Positions 9,588-18,495 of a DNA stretch of 64,000 bases are shown here, in pieces. Source of the DNA: UBA12018 sp051656605 (lineage in GTDB: Bacteria; Bacteroidota; Bacteroidia; Bacteroidales; CAMTPD01). Both the position numbers and the translations under genes were made by a program. Positions within the stretch are counted from its first letter, which is position 1; every line of letters starts with the position of its first letter. The DNA is taken from contig JBOGCF010000020.1 of assembly GCA_051656605.1 (NCBI GenBank), forward strand, positions 1 through 64,000. Reading direction: 5' to 3'. The notes under the pieces were generated by a model. That model made no database searches. It was given only the letters and a program-made list of their open reading frames with translations, and had not been told where the DNA came from.

Positions 9588-10553
9588 ATGAAAAAGTTTT
9601 TTATTCCTTTTATGGTAAGTGCCGTATTGGCCGGAACAGCATGTAGCAACGACGACAACGATAATTCAGTTCCATCAGTAGATCGCAGCATTGCTGAAAA
9701 ACAACTTATGATTGATTACGCACAATATAATCTTTCAGATATTAAATGGAGAAATAGCAACGGATATGAAGTTGCACAATTCTCAGCGACTACAAAATCA
9801 GCTCCATTCATTATGGAAGCTTGGTATCAAACTGAGAAAGGCAAAGCAAATCGTGTTCTTGACAACAAGGACTTCGGAAAAACAATTCCAGAGATTATTC
9901 AAGCTGCTTTTGCTGAAACTATTTACTCAAACGCAACACTTTGGAAGGTTGATGATGTGGATCTTGAAACAAGATTTACAGGAAGTACACTTGAGATTGT
10001 TTACATCGTAGAGCTCGAAAGCTTAACAAGCAAAGATCTTGAAGCTAAATTGATTTTTGACACCGAAGGTCATTTGATCTTTAGTCGTGAATATCAAGAT
10101 ACAGACGACAAAAACGACAAATATATCGTTAGCGACCGACTTATTGATGCTGTTCACGTATTGTATCCCGATGCAAAGATTGTAGATGCAGAGTATGATG
10201 ACAATAAGATTGAGGTAGATGCAATTATTGTAGACGAGCATCATAACATTATTGAAATAGAACTTGTATTTGATAAGGACTATAAATTGATCTCTCAAAA
10301 GAGTGAACACGAATATACATTCGAAACATTACCAATTGAGTTCAAAGACGCTTTGAACGATTGGTTCCTTCATAACACTGATAAACCACATCCTACTAAT
10401 TTCACACGTATTGAAGTTGAGGAAAAGGTTGGCAAATTTATGGGTAAAGACTACGCCTTCAAAGTAGAGTTTGAGTTAGGCAACTTCGAATTCACATTCT
10501 ACATGGACGATCACTATGTGATCGTTGGTGAAGATGTTGAGTTTGATGATTAA
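9588..10553 (+). CDS. PepSY-like (DUF2874-type) lipoprotein
   Basis: 321 residues, lipoprotein signal with LAGTAC (Cys19) followed by an acidic SNDDNDN linker, typical of surface or periplasmic lipoproteins in Bacteroidota. The body has repeated units of about 70 residues that start with an amphipathic helix (IPEIIQAAF, LPIEFKDALNDWF) followed by beta strands with a WKVDDVDLE- or FTRIEVEEK-like stretch. This is the pattern of the PepSY-like family. The role is unknown; PepSY domains are often thought to bind or inhibit peptidases, and here the gene sits divergent from an S9 peptidase gene. A second family member is encoded at 17082-17954. It is unusually acidic. Confidence 0.7.
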   Translation: MKKFFIPFMVSAVLAGTACSNDDNDNSVPSVDRSIAEKQLMIDYAQYNLSDIKWRNSNGYEVAQFSATTKSAPFIMEAWYQTEKGKANRVLDNKDFGKTIPEIIQAAFAETIYSNATLWKVDDVDLETRFTGSTLEIVYIVELESLTSKDLEAKLIFDTEGHLIFSREYQDTDDKNDKYIVSDRLIDAVHVLYPDAKIVDAEYDDNKIEVDAIIVDEHHNIIEIELVFDKDYKLISQKSEHEYTFETLPIEFKDALNDWFLHNTDKPHPTNFTRIEVEEKVGKFMGKDYAFKVEFELGNFEFTFYMDDHYVIVGEDVEFDD

Positions 10554-10579
10554 CTTTATACATTTAGAAAACTAAGCTA

Positions 10580-10614
10580 AAAAGGGGCATTTCCGTGATG
10601 GAAATGCCCCTTTT
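10580..10614. terminator. Bidirectional terminator
   Basis: A 15-bp perfect stem (10580-10594 with 10600-10614), 5-nt loop, A-run on one side and T-run on the other. It is shared by the PepSY-like gene (plus) and the GH20 gene (minus). Confidence 0.9.
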
Positions 10615-10631
10615 GTTGTATAAAGTATTTT

Positions 10632-12926
10632 TTAATTCAGAAACTGGATCGGAAGAACTTCACCATTTGGTTTTGTTACCTCTAAAGCAAGTTGTCCGCC
10701 ATTGTTTCCATCAAAATAATAAATCTTGATCGGATGAAGACCTTTCTTCATTGCATATTGCCCAATTACTTCTTTCGGACCATGAGGTCCATCATTGTCT
10801 ACAACCAGATAATCGTTTACATACAAACGGCTACCATCGTCAGAAAGTAGTGCAAAAGAATAAATCCCATCTTCAGGCACTTCAATATAACCATTAAACT
10901 CAAGACCTAGAAAGCCTTTAGCTCCTGCTGGAATAGCAACTTTATCTACTTGTTGCGTATTTAATAGCTTTGCTCCTTCAGTAAAGTCTTCGCAATTCTT
11001 ATATTTTTTCTCATACGATTTGCAAGACAAACCTTTTTTCAACGATGCTGCATCTACAACTGTAGGCTCTGCTAAAGCTTGCTTTACGAATGATGTTTTT
11101 ACAACTTCATCAGCCGAACCGTCAGGACGGAATGTGCGGAATGTAAAGTCTGCCGACTCATTGATTACAATTGGTTCAGTATAAAGAGCCGACTCTTTCG
11201 TCGGAACAGAACCATCTGTGGTATATCTGATCTCAACTGAAGGCAACCAACATGCAATGTCAATTGTATCTGTATCTAAGAAAACATTTGTAGCTGCAAA
11301 ACCTTCAAGATCTGGAATGCGGTAGTTGATACCCATTACATCCCAACGATTGTAGTGAGGAATAAGACGTTTTACATAGTCTGCATACTCACCTTGACTA
11401 CCCCAAGCAACTTCAGCAACAGCAGTCATACGAGGATAGATCATAAACTCGAAACGCTCTTTTGAAGGAATCCACTCACACCATACATTAGCCTGAATAC
11501 CCTTTACTAGAGCAACTTGTTCCGCTGACAAACCTTCAAGCGCAGGATTAAAGCTATACACACTTGGAAGAGTCTTCGCATCCGGACGATAGTCGAAATA
11601 GAAATGTGAAGTAGGAGTTAGAATAGCAGGATTACCTTGCGCTGTTGCACGATGTACCGCATCTTTTTCCCAACCTCTCCACCACATGATGGTAGCAGTT
11701 TCAGATAGTCCGCCTTCAAGGATCTCATCCCAACCAATAAGCTTTTTACCATTTTCGTTGAAATGCTTCTCCATTTGTTTTACAAACCAAGACTGCAATT
11801 CGTATTCATCTTTTAGCTTTTCAGCTTTGATTCTTTTTTGGCAGTTTGGACACTTCTTCCAGTTATCTTTCTCAACCTCATCAGCGCCTAAGTGCACATA
11901 TTCGTATGGAAACAAAGCAAAAACCTCATCGTATACGTCTTGAGCAAACTCAAGAACACTATCTTTACCCGGACACATCGGAGCCGAGAAAGTATGCCCC
12001 CAACCTGCTTCATTGAAACATGCAATAAACGGATAGTTTGCAATCGCAGCAGAGAAGTGCCCCGGCATATCAATTTCAGGAATCACATCGATACCCAATT
12101 GAGTTGCATAAGAAACAATTTCTTTAATATCTTCTTGCGTATAATAACCTCCGTAAATGGTATCGCCCTCAACAACTTGAATACGATCTACCGGAAGACT
12201 AAAGTCTGTATTATTTTCAGCCTCAACTAAACGCAAACACTCTCTATCGTGCGAATTTAGTTTTCTGAAAGCACCTTTTTCTGTAAGCAGCGGATATTTC
12301 TTGATCTCGATTCTCCAGCCTTGATCATCTGTCAAGTGCCAGTGAAACTTATTCATTTTATAAAGAGCCATCTGATTCAAGAAGTTCTTCACTTCATCTT
12401 TTGTATAGAAGTGACGAGAAACATCAAGCATCATCCCACGCCATTCTGTTGTAGGAAAGTCTTGAATTGTAACAGCTGGTACATCCCAAACAACCTTTGC
12501 ATTTTTATCTGCCGATTGTTCAATTTGTGCAGGAAGTAATTGACGAAGCGATTGAATCCCCAACATTACACCGCGGAAAGATTGACCTTTGATTGCAACG
12601 CCATCAGAGGTTACGTCTAATACATATTCATCGGTATGTTGCAAAGACGGATCAATCGAAAGATTGATACCTTTTGCTTTTCCTTGTACTGTTTTTAGGT
12701 TTTTACCCGATGCATTACCGAGCATAGCAGCCAAATAGTCTGCTGCTGGAGCAAGTTCTTCTTCTTGAAAACCAATTTCTGTGCCTGCACCAATTACATA
12801 AGCACCATTTTGAGCCTGAATTGTTTTAGCTTGTGGTATCAGAGCAATTTCTCTGTCTACTTTATCACTTGCACAACTTGCCAACACAGCAGCCATACAA
12901 GCACCAATCAACCATTTAGCCTTCAT
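10632..12926 (-). CDS. Beta-N-acetylhexosaminidase (GH20) lipoprotein with PA14 domain
   Basis: 764 residues. A lipoprotein signal ends VLASC (Cys18). A GH20b-type alpha/beta domain (about 25-150) is followed by the GH20 TIM barrel (about 155-500), with the catalytic Asp-Glu pair at D349-E350 in HLGADE. The chitobiase-type C-terminal beta domain follows at about 545-620 (IRYTTDGSVPTKES). A PA14-like carbohydrate-binding domain is at about 635-764 (FNGYIEVPEDGIYSFAL, DDGSRLYVND). It releases terminal GlcNAc/GalNAc from glycans using substrate-assisted catalysis, probably at the outer membrane. It lies downstream of the phosphodiesterase-like gene with an 87-nt gap holding a small terminator, so it may be transcribed separately. 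Confidence 0.93.
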   Translation of the reverse strand: MKAKWLIGACMAAVLASCASDKVDREIALIPQAKTIQAQNGAYVIGAGTEIGFQEEELAPAADYLAAMLGNASGKNLKTVQGKAKGINLSIDPSLQHTDEYVLDVTSDGVAIKGQSFRGVMLGIQSLRQLLPAQIEQSADKNAKVVWDVPAVTIQDFPTTEWRGMMLDVSRHFYTKDEVKNFLNQMALYKMNKFHWHLTDDQGWRIEIKKYPLLTEKGAFRKLNSHDRECLRLVEAENNTDFSLPVDRIQVVEGDTIYGGYYTQEDIKEIVSYATQLGIDVIPEIDMPGHFSAAIANYPFIACFNEAGWGHTFSAPMCPGKDSVLEFAQDVYDEVFALFPYEYVHLGADEVEKDNWKKCPNCQKRIKAEKLKDEYELQSWFVKQMEKHFNENGKKLIGWDEILEGGLSETATIMWWRGWEKDAVHRATAQGNPAILTPTSHFYFDYRPDAKTLPSVYSFNPALEGLSAEQVALVKGIQANVWCEWIPSKERFEFMIYPRMTAVAEVAWGSQGEYADYVKRLIPHYNRWDVMGINYRIPDLEGFAATNVFLDTDTIDIACWLPSVEIRYTTDGSVPTKESALYTEPIVINESADFTFRTFRPDGSADEVVKTSFVKQALAEPTVVDAASLKKGLSCKSYEKKYKNCEDFTEGAKLLNTQQVDKVAIPAGAKGFLGLEFNGYIEVPEDGIYSFALLSDDGSRLYVNDYLVVDNDGPHGPKEVIGQYAMKKGLHPIKIYYFDGNNGGQLALEVTKPNGEVLPIQFLN

Positions 12927-12983
12927 TTGATTAATGTTTTGAGATTTAGAGTTAGTATATAATATTTGATTGAAAATTAAAAA

Positions 12984-12997
12984 CGTAATCAGTTACG
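12984..12997 (-). terminator. Small hairpin terminator of the phosphodiesterase-like gene
   Basis: A 5-bp stem with 4-nt loop; on the minus strand it is followed by TTTTTAATTTT. The stem is short, so this is probably leaky. Confidence 0.4.
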
Positions 12998-13013
12998 CAA
13001 TTGAGAGCATCTA

Positions 13014-13943
13014 TTAATTCTCAAAAGCACTTTCCACCGGACGACCAATCCATACTTGAGGTTGTTCGGCAGCAAAGATATCTGCCATTGTTGCAGCTAT
13101 ATCAAAGATCATCATACTGTTTTCGATCTTATAGTCTTGTTTTACACCAGGACCACATATAATAAAAGGAGTTTGCATTTCAGACATCGTTTTACCACCA
13201 TGACCTTTATCAATACCTCCGTGATCTGCGGTTACAATAAAGATTGTTTTTTCATAAATGCCGGCATCTTTCGTTGCTTGTACAATCTCACCAACGTAAG
13301 AATCCAATTCTTTTAGCTTTGTATAATATTCAGGCGAGAAGAATCCGATACCATGTCCTACCCCATCCGGCTGATCATAAATAACGGCTAGCAAATCTGG
13401 CTTCTCCGCTTTAATATATTCTACAGCCGTATTTGTACAACCTTTTGGGTTTTCCGGCGTAATTGGTGTATGTTTAAATAGATTCATTGCATTTTGTTCA
13501 GCCAAGTATTGCATACCGTCCCATTCGAAGATATAACCAATCTCTGCATCCGGATACGCATCGCGCACTACCCCAAAAATAGTAGGGAAAAGTCCGTAGT
13601 GAGACAAATTGCGAGAAGGAAGATCGGGCTTCTGCGACCCCCATGTTGTAAATCCATGTAGTTCGGGACCGGCCCCCATAAACATCGAAGCCCAGTTAAC
13701 AGCACTAGAAGAAGGCAAAACCGAACGAGTTTCAAACGTATAAGATCCGTTCTTCATGAGAGCCTTCACATTCGGCATATCCGCCTTAGGCATGCTTTGT
13801 CCGCCCCATCCATCTAGTCCGATGAGAATAACATGTTCGGCTTTCCAGTTTTCTTTCATTGCATCCTTTTCAGAGCAGGACACAAACAAACATACAGCTA
13901 CAAGCAAATAAGCAAGTTTATGGGTTGTAAATCTTCTTATCAT
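13014..13943 (-). CDS. Alkaline phosphatase/phosphodiesterase-superfamily lipoprotein
   Basis: 309 residues from the ATG at 13943; a TTG nine bases earlier is in frame but less likely. Lipoprotein signal with FVSC (Cys23). The metal-binding motifs of the type I phosphodiesterase/alkaline-phosphatase superfamily are present: ILIGLDGWGG near residue 45, a DQPDGVGHGIG block, and VTADHGGIDKGHGG. In the nucleophile position the sequence reads SSSAVNWAS, suggesting Ser rather than the Thr common in nucleotide pyrophosphatases. It presumably hydrolyses a phosphate mono- or diester in the periplasm; substrate unknown. It lies upstream of the GH20 gene on the same strand and divergent from the 700-residue S9 peptidase. 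Confidence 0.8.
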   Translation of the reverse strand: MIRRFTTHKLAYLLVAVCLFVSCSEKDAMKENWKAEHVILIGLDGWGGQSMPKADMPNVKALMKNGSYTFETRSVLPSSSAVNWASMFMGAGPELHGFTTWGSQKPDLPSRNLSHYGLFPTIFGVVRDAYPDAEIGYIFEWDGMQYLAEQNAMNLFKHTPITPENPKGCTNTAVEYIKAEKPDLLAVIYDQPDGVGHGIGFFSPEYYTKLKELDSYVGEIVQATKDAGIYEKTIFIVTADHGGIDKGHGGKTMSEMQTPFIICGPGVKQDYKIENSMMIFDIAATMADIFAAEQPQVWIGRPVESAFEN

Positions 13944-14012
13944 GGTAATCAAAATTAAGTTGTTTAAAGCTAAGTTTTGTTAGAATAATCTGTTAATTAA
14001 TAAACTACAAAG

Positions 14013-14020
14013 CAAAGTTA
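14013..14020 (-). promoter_or_regulatory. -7 box for the phosphodiesterase-like gene
   Basis: Minus strand TAACTTTG is a perfect TAnnTTTG about 70 nt ahead of the ATG at 13943. No -33 TTTG is seen at 19 nt. Confidence 0.4.
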
Positions 14021-14071
14021 AGGCCTTTCGGTTAACTTTTACTATTTTCGCGGTAAAAATTATACAAATAC

Positions 14072-16174
14072 ATGAAGAAATCAATCGGATCAATAGCGAT
14101 GGCAAGTAGCCTACTTCTCTCTTCATGCGGTACGGGAAGTACCACTGAAGCCAACAAAAACGAGAGCTCGCCTATCATTGAAAAAGCGACCGTAAAGGTA
14201 GAGAACGGTATTCTTACACCGGAAGTTCTTTACAATATGTCTCGTTTGAGCGATGCAAAGCTTTCACCTGACGGAACAAAAGTTTTGTACGGAACAACTT
14301 ACATGAGCCTTGAGCTTAACAAAGGTAACCGCGAACTATTTACAATGAATGTAGATGGTAGTAACAAAACGCGCATTACACAAACACCTCAAAGCGAACA
14401 AAATGCTGTATGGGTAAAGAATGGAACAAAAATTGCATTTCTTTCTTCAGAAAGCGGTTCGTCTCAAATTTGGGAAATGAATACCGACGGCACCGGTCGC
14501 ACACAAATCTCGAACGTAGAAGGTGGTGTAAATGGTTTTGTTTACTCTCCGGACGAAACAAAAGTGCTTTATTTTACCAATATTAAATACGGACAACGCA
14601 CATCTGATATTTATCCCGACCTACCTAAAGCAACGGGTAAAATCATAACCGACTTAATGTATAAGCACTGGGACGAATGGGTAGAAACCATTCCGCATCC
14701 ATTTGTAGCAGACGTAACAACGGGTGGTCTTACAAATGTAACAGACCTACTTGAAGGCGAACCTTTCGAATGTCCGATGAAGCCATTTGGCGGAGTTGAA
14801 AGCTTCTCTTGGAGTCCAGATGGTTCTACGATTGCTTATTCTTGTCGTAAGAAAACAGGAAAAGAGTATGCTATCTCAACAAATTCTGACATTTACCTAT
14901 ATACTCTTGCTACCAAAGAAACACGCAACATTACGGAAGGCATGATGGGATACGATACACATCCGATGTTCTCCCCAGATGGCACAAAGCTTGCTTGGTT
15001 GAGCATGGAGCGTGACGGATACGAATCAGACAAGAACCGCTTGTTCGTTATCGACCTTACAAACAATGAAAAGACATACCTAACCGAAACGTTTGATTAC
15101 AATGCCGACGACTTGGCTTGGCAACCAGATAGCCGCGGTTTGTTCTTTATCGCATGTAAGGAAGCAGTTACTCACATTTGGGATATCAACATTGCTGACA
15201 AAAAGATCCGCCAAATAACAGACGGGCAATACAACTATAAGAGCTTCTCTTTGGCTGGCGGCAATATGGTAGCCATCCGTTGTTCGATGATGAAACCGGA
15301 TGAGATCTACAATGTAAATACACAAACAGGTGAAGCAACTGAGATCAGTTTCGAAAACAAAGAGATCCTTGATCAATTGCACATTGGAGAAGTAAAACCA
15401 CGTTGGATCAAAACAACAGACAACAAAGAACTTCTTGCATGGATTGTATATCCACCAAACTTTGACCCAACGAAGAAATATCCTGCAATCCTTTATTGCC
15501 AAGGTGGTCCGCAAAGTACAGTGAGCCAATTCTGGTCGTACCGTTGGAACATGCAACTAATGGCTGCAAACGGTTACATTGTAGTAGCGCCAAACCGTCG
15601 CGGTCTTCCGGGCTTCGGACAAGAATGGTTGGAACAAATCAGTGGCGACTACGGTGGTCAAAACATGAAAGACTACTTCTCGGCAATCGACGAAATGAAG
15701 AAAGAACCGTATGTAGACGCAGACAGACTGGGAGCTGTAGGTGCTAGTTACGGAGGCTTCTCGGTTTATTGGCTTGCCGGTCATCACGAGAAACGCTTCA
15801 AGGCATTTATCGCTCATGCCGGAATCTTCAACCTCGAGCAACAATACTTAGAGACAGAAGAGATCTGGTTTGCAAACTGGGACTTGGGCGGTCCATACTG
15901 GGACAAAAAGAATGCAATCGCGCAACAAACATACGCAAACTCTCCTCACTTATTTGTAGAGAAATGGGATACTCCTATTCTGGTAACGCACGGTGAGCTT
16001 GATTATCGTATTCTTGCTTCTCAAGGAATGGCAGCATTTAATGCAGCACGCATGCTAGGTGTTCCAACAGAAATGCTCATCTTCCCGGATGAAAATCACT
16101 GGATAGCACAACCGCAAAACGGCATTCTATTCCAACGTGTATTCTTCAACTGGCTTGATAAATGGTTGAAATAA
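14072..16174 (+). CDS. S9 family peptidase lipoprotein with TolB-like propeller, 700 residues
   Basis: A lipoprotein signal ends LLSSC (Cys19). Residues about 45-430 form a propeller with repeated SPDGT-type WD40/TolB-like blades (LSPDGTKVLY, WSPDGSTIAY, FSPDGTKLAW). The C-terminal alpha/beta-hydrolase domain carries Ser559 in GASYGG, Asp644 in HGELDYRI and His676 in ENHW, a complete S9 triad. It resembles acylaminoacyl-peptidase/DPP5-type enzymes that cleave dipeptides in the periplasm. It is clearly distinct from the 927-residue S9 enzyme at 6638. The gene has its own terminator at 16195. Confidence 0.9.
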   Translation: MKKSIGSIAMASSLLLSSCGTGSTTEANKNESSPIIEKATVKVENGILTPEVLYNMSRLSDAKLSPDGTKVLYGTTYMSLELNKGNRELFTMNVDGSNKTRITQTPQSEQNAVWVKNGTKIAFLSSESGSSQIWEMNTDGTGRTQISNVEGGVNGFVYSPDETKVLYFTNIKYGQRTSDIYPDLPKATGKIITDLMYKHWDEWVETIPHPFVADVTTGGLTNVTDLLEGEPFECPMKPFGGVESFSWSPDGSTIAYSCRKKTGKEYAISTNSDIYLYTLATKETRNITEGMMGYDTHPMFSPDGTKLAWLSMERDGYESDKNRLFVIDLTNNEKTYLTETFDYNADDLAWQPDSRGLFFIACKEAVTHIWDINIADKKIRQITDGQYNYKSFSLAGGNMVAIRCSMMKPDEIYNVNTQTGEATEISFENKEILDQLHIGEVKPRWIKTTDNKELLAWIVYPPNFDPTKKYPAILYCQGGPQSTVSQFWSYRWNMQLMAANGYIVVAPNRRGLPGFGQEWLEQISGDYGGQNMKDYFSAIDEMKKEPYVDADRLGAVGASYGGFSVYWLAGHHEKRFKAFIAHAGIFNLEQQYLETEEIWFANWDLGGPYWDKKNAIAQQTYANSPHLFVEKWDTPILVTHGELDYRILASQGMAAFNAARMLGVPTEMLIFPDENHWIAQPQNGILFQRVFFNWLDKWLK

Positions 16175-16194
16175 CAACTACATAACTAACCAAC

Positions 16195-16232
16195 AAACGG
16201 CAACTTCTATTAAAGTGTAGAAGTTGCCGTTT
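16195..16232. terminator. Terminator after the 700-residue S9 peptidase gene
   Basis: A 15-bp stem (16195-16209 with 16218-16232) with an 8-nt loop, between the convergent S9 gene and the helicase remnant. Confidence 0.8.
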
Positions 16233-16248
16233 ACTGTTATTATAAACT

Positions 16249-16749
16249 CTACCGAACAGATTCTCTAGAATCTAAACCTAACCATTGTACAGGCTGCAAG
16301 AACAATTGCCATTTCTCGAGCTTTCCATTCAGAAACTGTTCTAACCGATTCTCATTTACTTCTATAAAATGGTAGTGACTGCTTATGGCAACCATTTTAC
16401 CGTGAATTTGGTTTTTCGCGGTTTCTTTTGGCAATAGAGCTTCATTCTGATATACATCCGCATAAACCTTATTCTTCGCCCAATTCATGGCTTCATCGTG
16501 GTTATCAATCCACAACAAATCATAGATATTATCATCCGAATTGGGTATACGTAATACAGCCCGATACTTTTGATTGATACGAGCTGTACGCAAAAAGCGA
16601 TCTTTAAATGAAGAGATATGTTCCAAATGGATCGATGCTAATTTCGAATCCACCTCAAACTTACGAATAAACTCAATTGTGCTATGTTGCACCTCTTTAG
16701 GCAGTTCTACTAATTTTTGTAGACAAGCCTCACTAATTACTATGCGCAT
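16249..16749 (-). pseudogene. N-terminal stump of a UvrD-like helicase (RelE/ParE-like head only)
   Basis: 166 residues. The head (IRKFEVDSKL, LRTARINQKYRAVLRIP, YDLLWIDNHDEAMNWAKNK) matches, from memory, the RelE/ParE-like N-terminal region found on certain superfamily I helicases. The LEKWQLFLQPVQ segment near the end corresponds to the linker that in those helicases comes just before the Walker A ATP-binding loop. Here the frame leaves that pattern and stops within about 10 residues, so all helicase motifs are missing. I therefore read it as a truncated gene or a domain that has become free-standing. The sequence upstream, including the ATG at 16749, looks intact. Alternative: a real stand-alone protein keeping the RNase-like fold as a nucleic-acid-binding module. 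The small membrane protein gene at 16778 lies 28 nt upstream on the same strand. Confidence 0.6.
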
Positions 16750-16777
16750 AACTTCAATGTTTATTCAAATTATATCC

Positions 16778-16957
16778 TCACGAATTCAGCACAAAATAAA
16801 TAAAGGATACACAACCAAATGAAACAATAAGTACGCCCATTACAAATAGGTGCTTAAACTTATCTATTCGTCCGGAAGAAGCTTTTAGATTCTTCGCCAC
16901 CACGAAAACATTCGTTAGGAACACCCCTGCAAAAAGGAGGTAAAATATCAAGTCCAT
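16778..16957 (-). CDS. Small two-helix membrane protein (59 residues)
   Basis: An open frame from ATG at 16957 to TGA at 16778. It reads MDLIFYLLFAGVFLTNVFVV, a short basic loop (AKNLKASSGRIDKFKH) and a second hydrophobic helix (LFVMGVLIVSFGCVSFIYFVL). The strong two-helix pattern and positive-inside loop support coding. It starts 28 nt upstream of the helicase stump on the same strand, so the two are probably co-transcribed. No family is recognised. Confidence 0.55.
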   Translation of the reverse strand: MDLIFYLLFAGVFLTNVFVVAKNLKASSGRIDKFKHLFVMGVLIVSFGCVSFIYFVLNS

Positions 16958-17028
16958 AGGCTTTTATTTAAATAAACCCAAGGACAAAAAGAATTGTTCT
17001 CACATTACACGCAATCAATATAAACAAA

Positions 17029-17055
17029 AATAGCAGCTCCGATGGAACTGCTATT
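17029..17055 (-). terminator. Terminator of the second PepSY-like gene
   Basis: A 12-bp stem with one G-T pair and 3-nt loop; on the minus strand it is followed by a T-rich stretch. Confidence 0.65.
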
Positions 17056-17081
17056 CTATATCTATTTTATCATTATAATTT

Positions 17082-17954
17082 CTACTGCAACTGTTTACCG
17101 TTTTCATTGAAGATAACCACGACATCTTTATCATTCACTTCTAGTTCAAAGACGTAAGTTGTTACATTTTCACGAGGATCTGCATTCGGTGTCTCACGGA
17201 AATAGATATCATCAATCTGCGCTACAGTATAACCGGCTGCTAAAAACGCATCTTGCACAACTGTTGGAACATCCTTGTAAGAAGTCTCCCATTCCCAGTA
17301 AAGCAAGGTTTGCTGAGGATCAAAAACTACTTCAATGGCACGGTTACCACCAAACAAGTCTACCTCATAATTCTTTGTCGTACTATCGATCTCGAAATCA
17401 AGGATACTATAGATCGATGAAGGGAAAGTCTGACTCAACTGATCCATGATCTTTTGAGGTATCATTACCGGTTTCAAAGGAGTATTATCAATATCAGGCA
17501 CTTCTTTAATCAAAACACCGCTAGCAGTATAGTATAAAGTCACTTCACCCTCACTTTTCGGATCGTCAAGTTCTACGCGATAAATAGAAGAAAAGCCATC
17601 GCGTTGAATCAAGTTAACATCATCATACGTCCAAGCACTGTATTTACTTGAAGCAATATTTGATTTAATAACTTGTGGAAGTTGTGACGACTGCAAATCT
17701 TCTACAGTCAGCAACATTGTACCAGCAGTATCATACCACACCTCTGTTTCATTGCCATTATTTTTAAACTCGGCCACATAATACGGAGCTTCAAATTCCC
17801 AAGTAGGCGAAACCACAGTTGGGTATTCATTATTAAACGCTGTGAGAACAGCATTAGGCACATCAATAGAATTCTTGTCGTCATCACTGCTACACGATGC
17901 AGCAAAAAATGCTATCAAAGCGATACTGAGTAAACTTAACAGTTTTGTCTTCAT
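17082..17954 (-). CDS. PepSY-like (DUF2874-type) lipoprotein
   Basis: 290 residues; lipoprotein signal ending FAASC (Cys21) followed by SSDDDKNS. The body repeats the PepSY-like unit: VLTAFNNEYP...WEFEAPYYVAEF, LPQVIKSNIASSKY, IPQKIMDQLSQTFP, VPTVVQDAFLAAGY. Each unit is a helix with small hydrophobic residues followed by strands and aromatic residues. It belongs to the same family as the protein at 9588 but differs in length and sequence. Role unknown, probably envelope-associated. The region upstream is the long non-coding block A. Confidence 0.72.
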   Translation of the reverse strand: MKTKLLSLLSIALIAFFAASCSSDDDKNSIDVPNAVLTAFNNEYPTVVSPTWEFEAPYYVAEFKNNGNETEVWYDTAGTMLLTVEDLQSSQLPQVIKSNIASSKYSAWTYDDVNLIQRDGFSSIYRVELDDPKSEGEVTLYYTASGVLIKEVPDIDNTPLKPVMIPQKIMDQLSQTFPSSIYSILDFEIDSTTKNYEVDLFGGNRAIEVVFDPQQTLLYWEWETSYKDVPTVVQDAFLAAGYTVAQIDDIYFRETPNADPRENVTTYVFELEVNDKDVVVIFNENGKQLQ

Positions 17955-18359
17955 AATAGGTTCTTTATTTCATATTTACACTTCGTTTTCATAAAACAAG
18001 GAATATGCAGAAATGTTGTCATCGACATAGGTATTTACAATAAGCGTTTTAACTACAAGAATTCAACAACACAAATGATCGGAATCTGAAAGCATTGCTG
18101 CGAATATTTCCGCTCTAGATTGTCCGATTTTGTCATTTTTGTCGGTTCGGAAAACACGTTTTCAACCGAGCCGAAACAGACTCTTTTGCACAACGAAAAG
18201 ATGGATGCCCGTGTTTTACGCTAAATTGAGGCAAAAAGCATGCATGGTTCGTGCAAAAACCATGTTTAGTTCGCCGAAAAAGCAAGCATGGAACTCGCAA
18301 GAACCTCTTTTGGTTTTCAACGAAGGCATTTTACGGCTTCCCCGAAAACGTTTTTCAGT

Positions 18360-18437
18360 TATAGTGAAGAGTAAATTCACTCACCGTGAATACTTTTTGC
18401 ACTCACCACTATAAGAAAACAAACTCTTCACGGTGAG
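18360..18437. repeat. Nested inverted repeats in block A
   Basis: An 11-bp perfect inverted repeat (18380-18390 with 18427-18437, CTCACCGTGAA and its complement) partly overlaps a 7-bp one (18360-18366 with 18407-18413, TATAGTG/CACTATA). The two pairs are interleaved, which would allow alternative foldings of a transcript. Confidence 0.65.
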
Positions 18438-18483
18438 TAAAGAAACTCTTCGCAAATACTTTCGGGCAAATTCGTGCAAACAA

Positions 18484-18495
18484 TCCGCCTCAACC
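18484..18495 (+). repeat. Dispersed 12-mer, copy 1
   Basis: TCCGCCTCAACC, followed by a CACGAGAG-like extension also seen in the block B copy (GCGAGAG). Other copies are at 18751-18762 and 50735-50746. Confidence 0.5.

Noticed and set aside
16249..16749. Toxin call (RelE/ParE) for the 166-residue protein
   Set aside because: The extra segment LLWIDNHDEAMNWA and LEKWQLFLQPVQ matches the helicase-linked form, and no antitoxin-like gene is adjacent.
18130..18414. 94-codon open frame in block A
   Set aside because: Basic, low-complexity composition, no protein-like hydrophobic pattern, no promoter or RBS, and it is composed of the block's repeated phrases.
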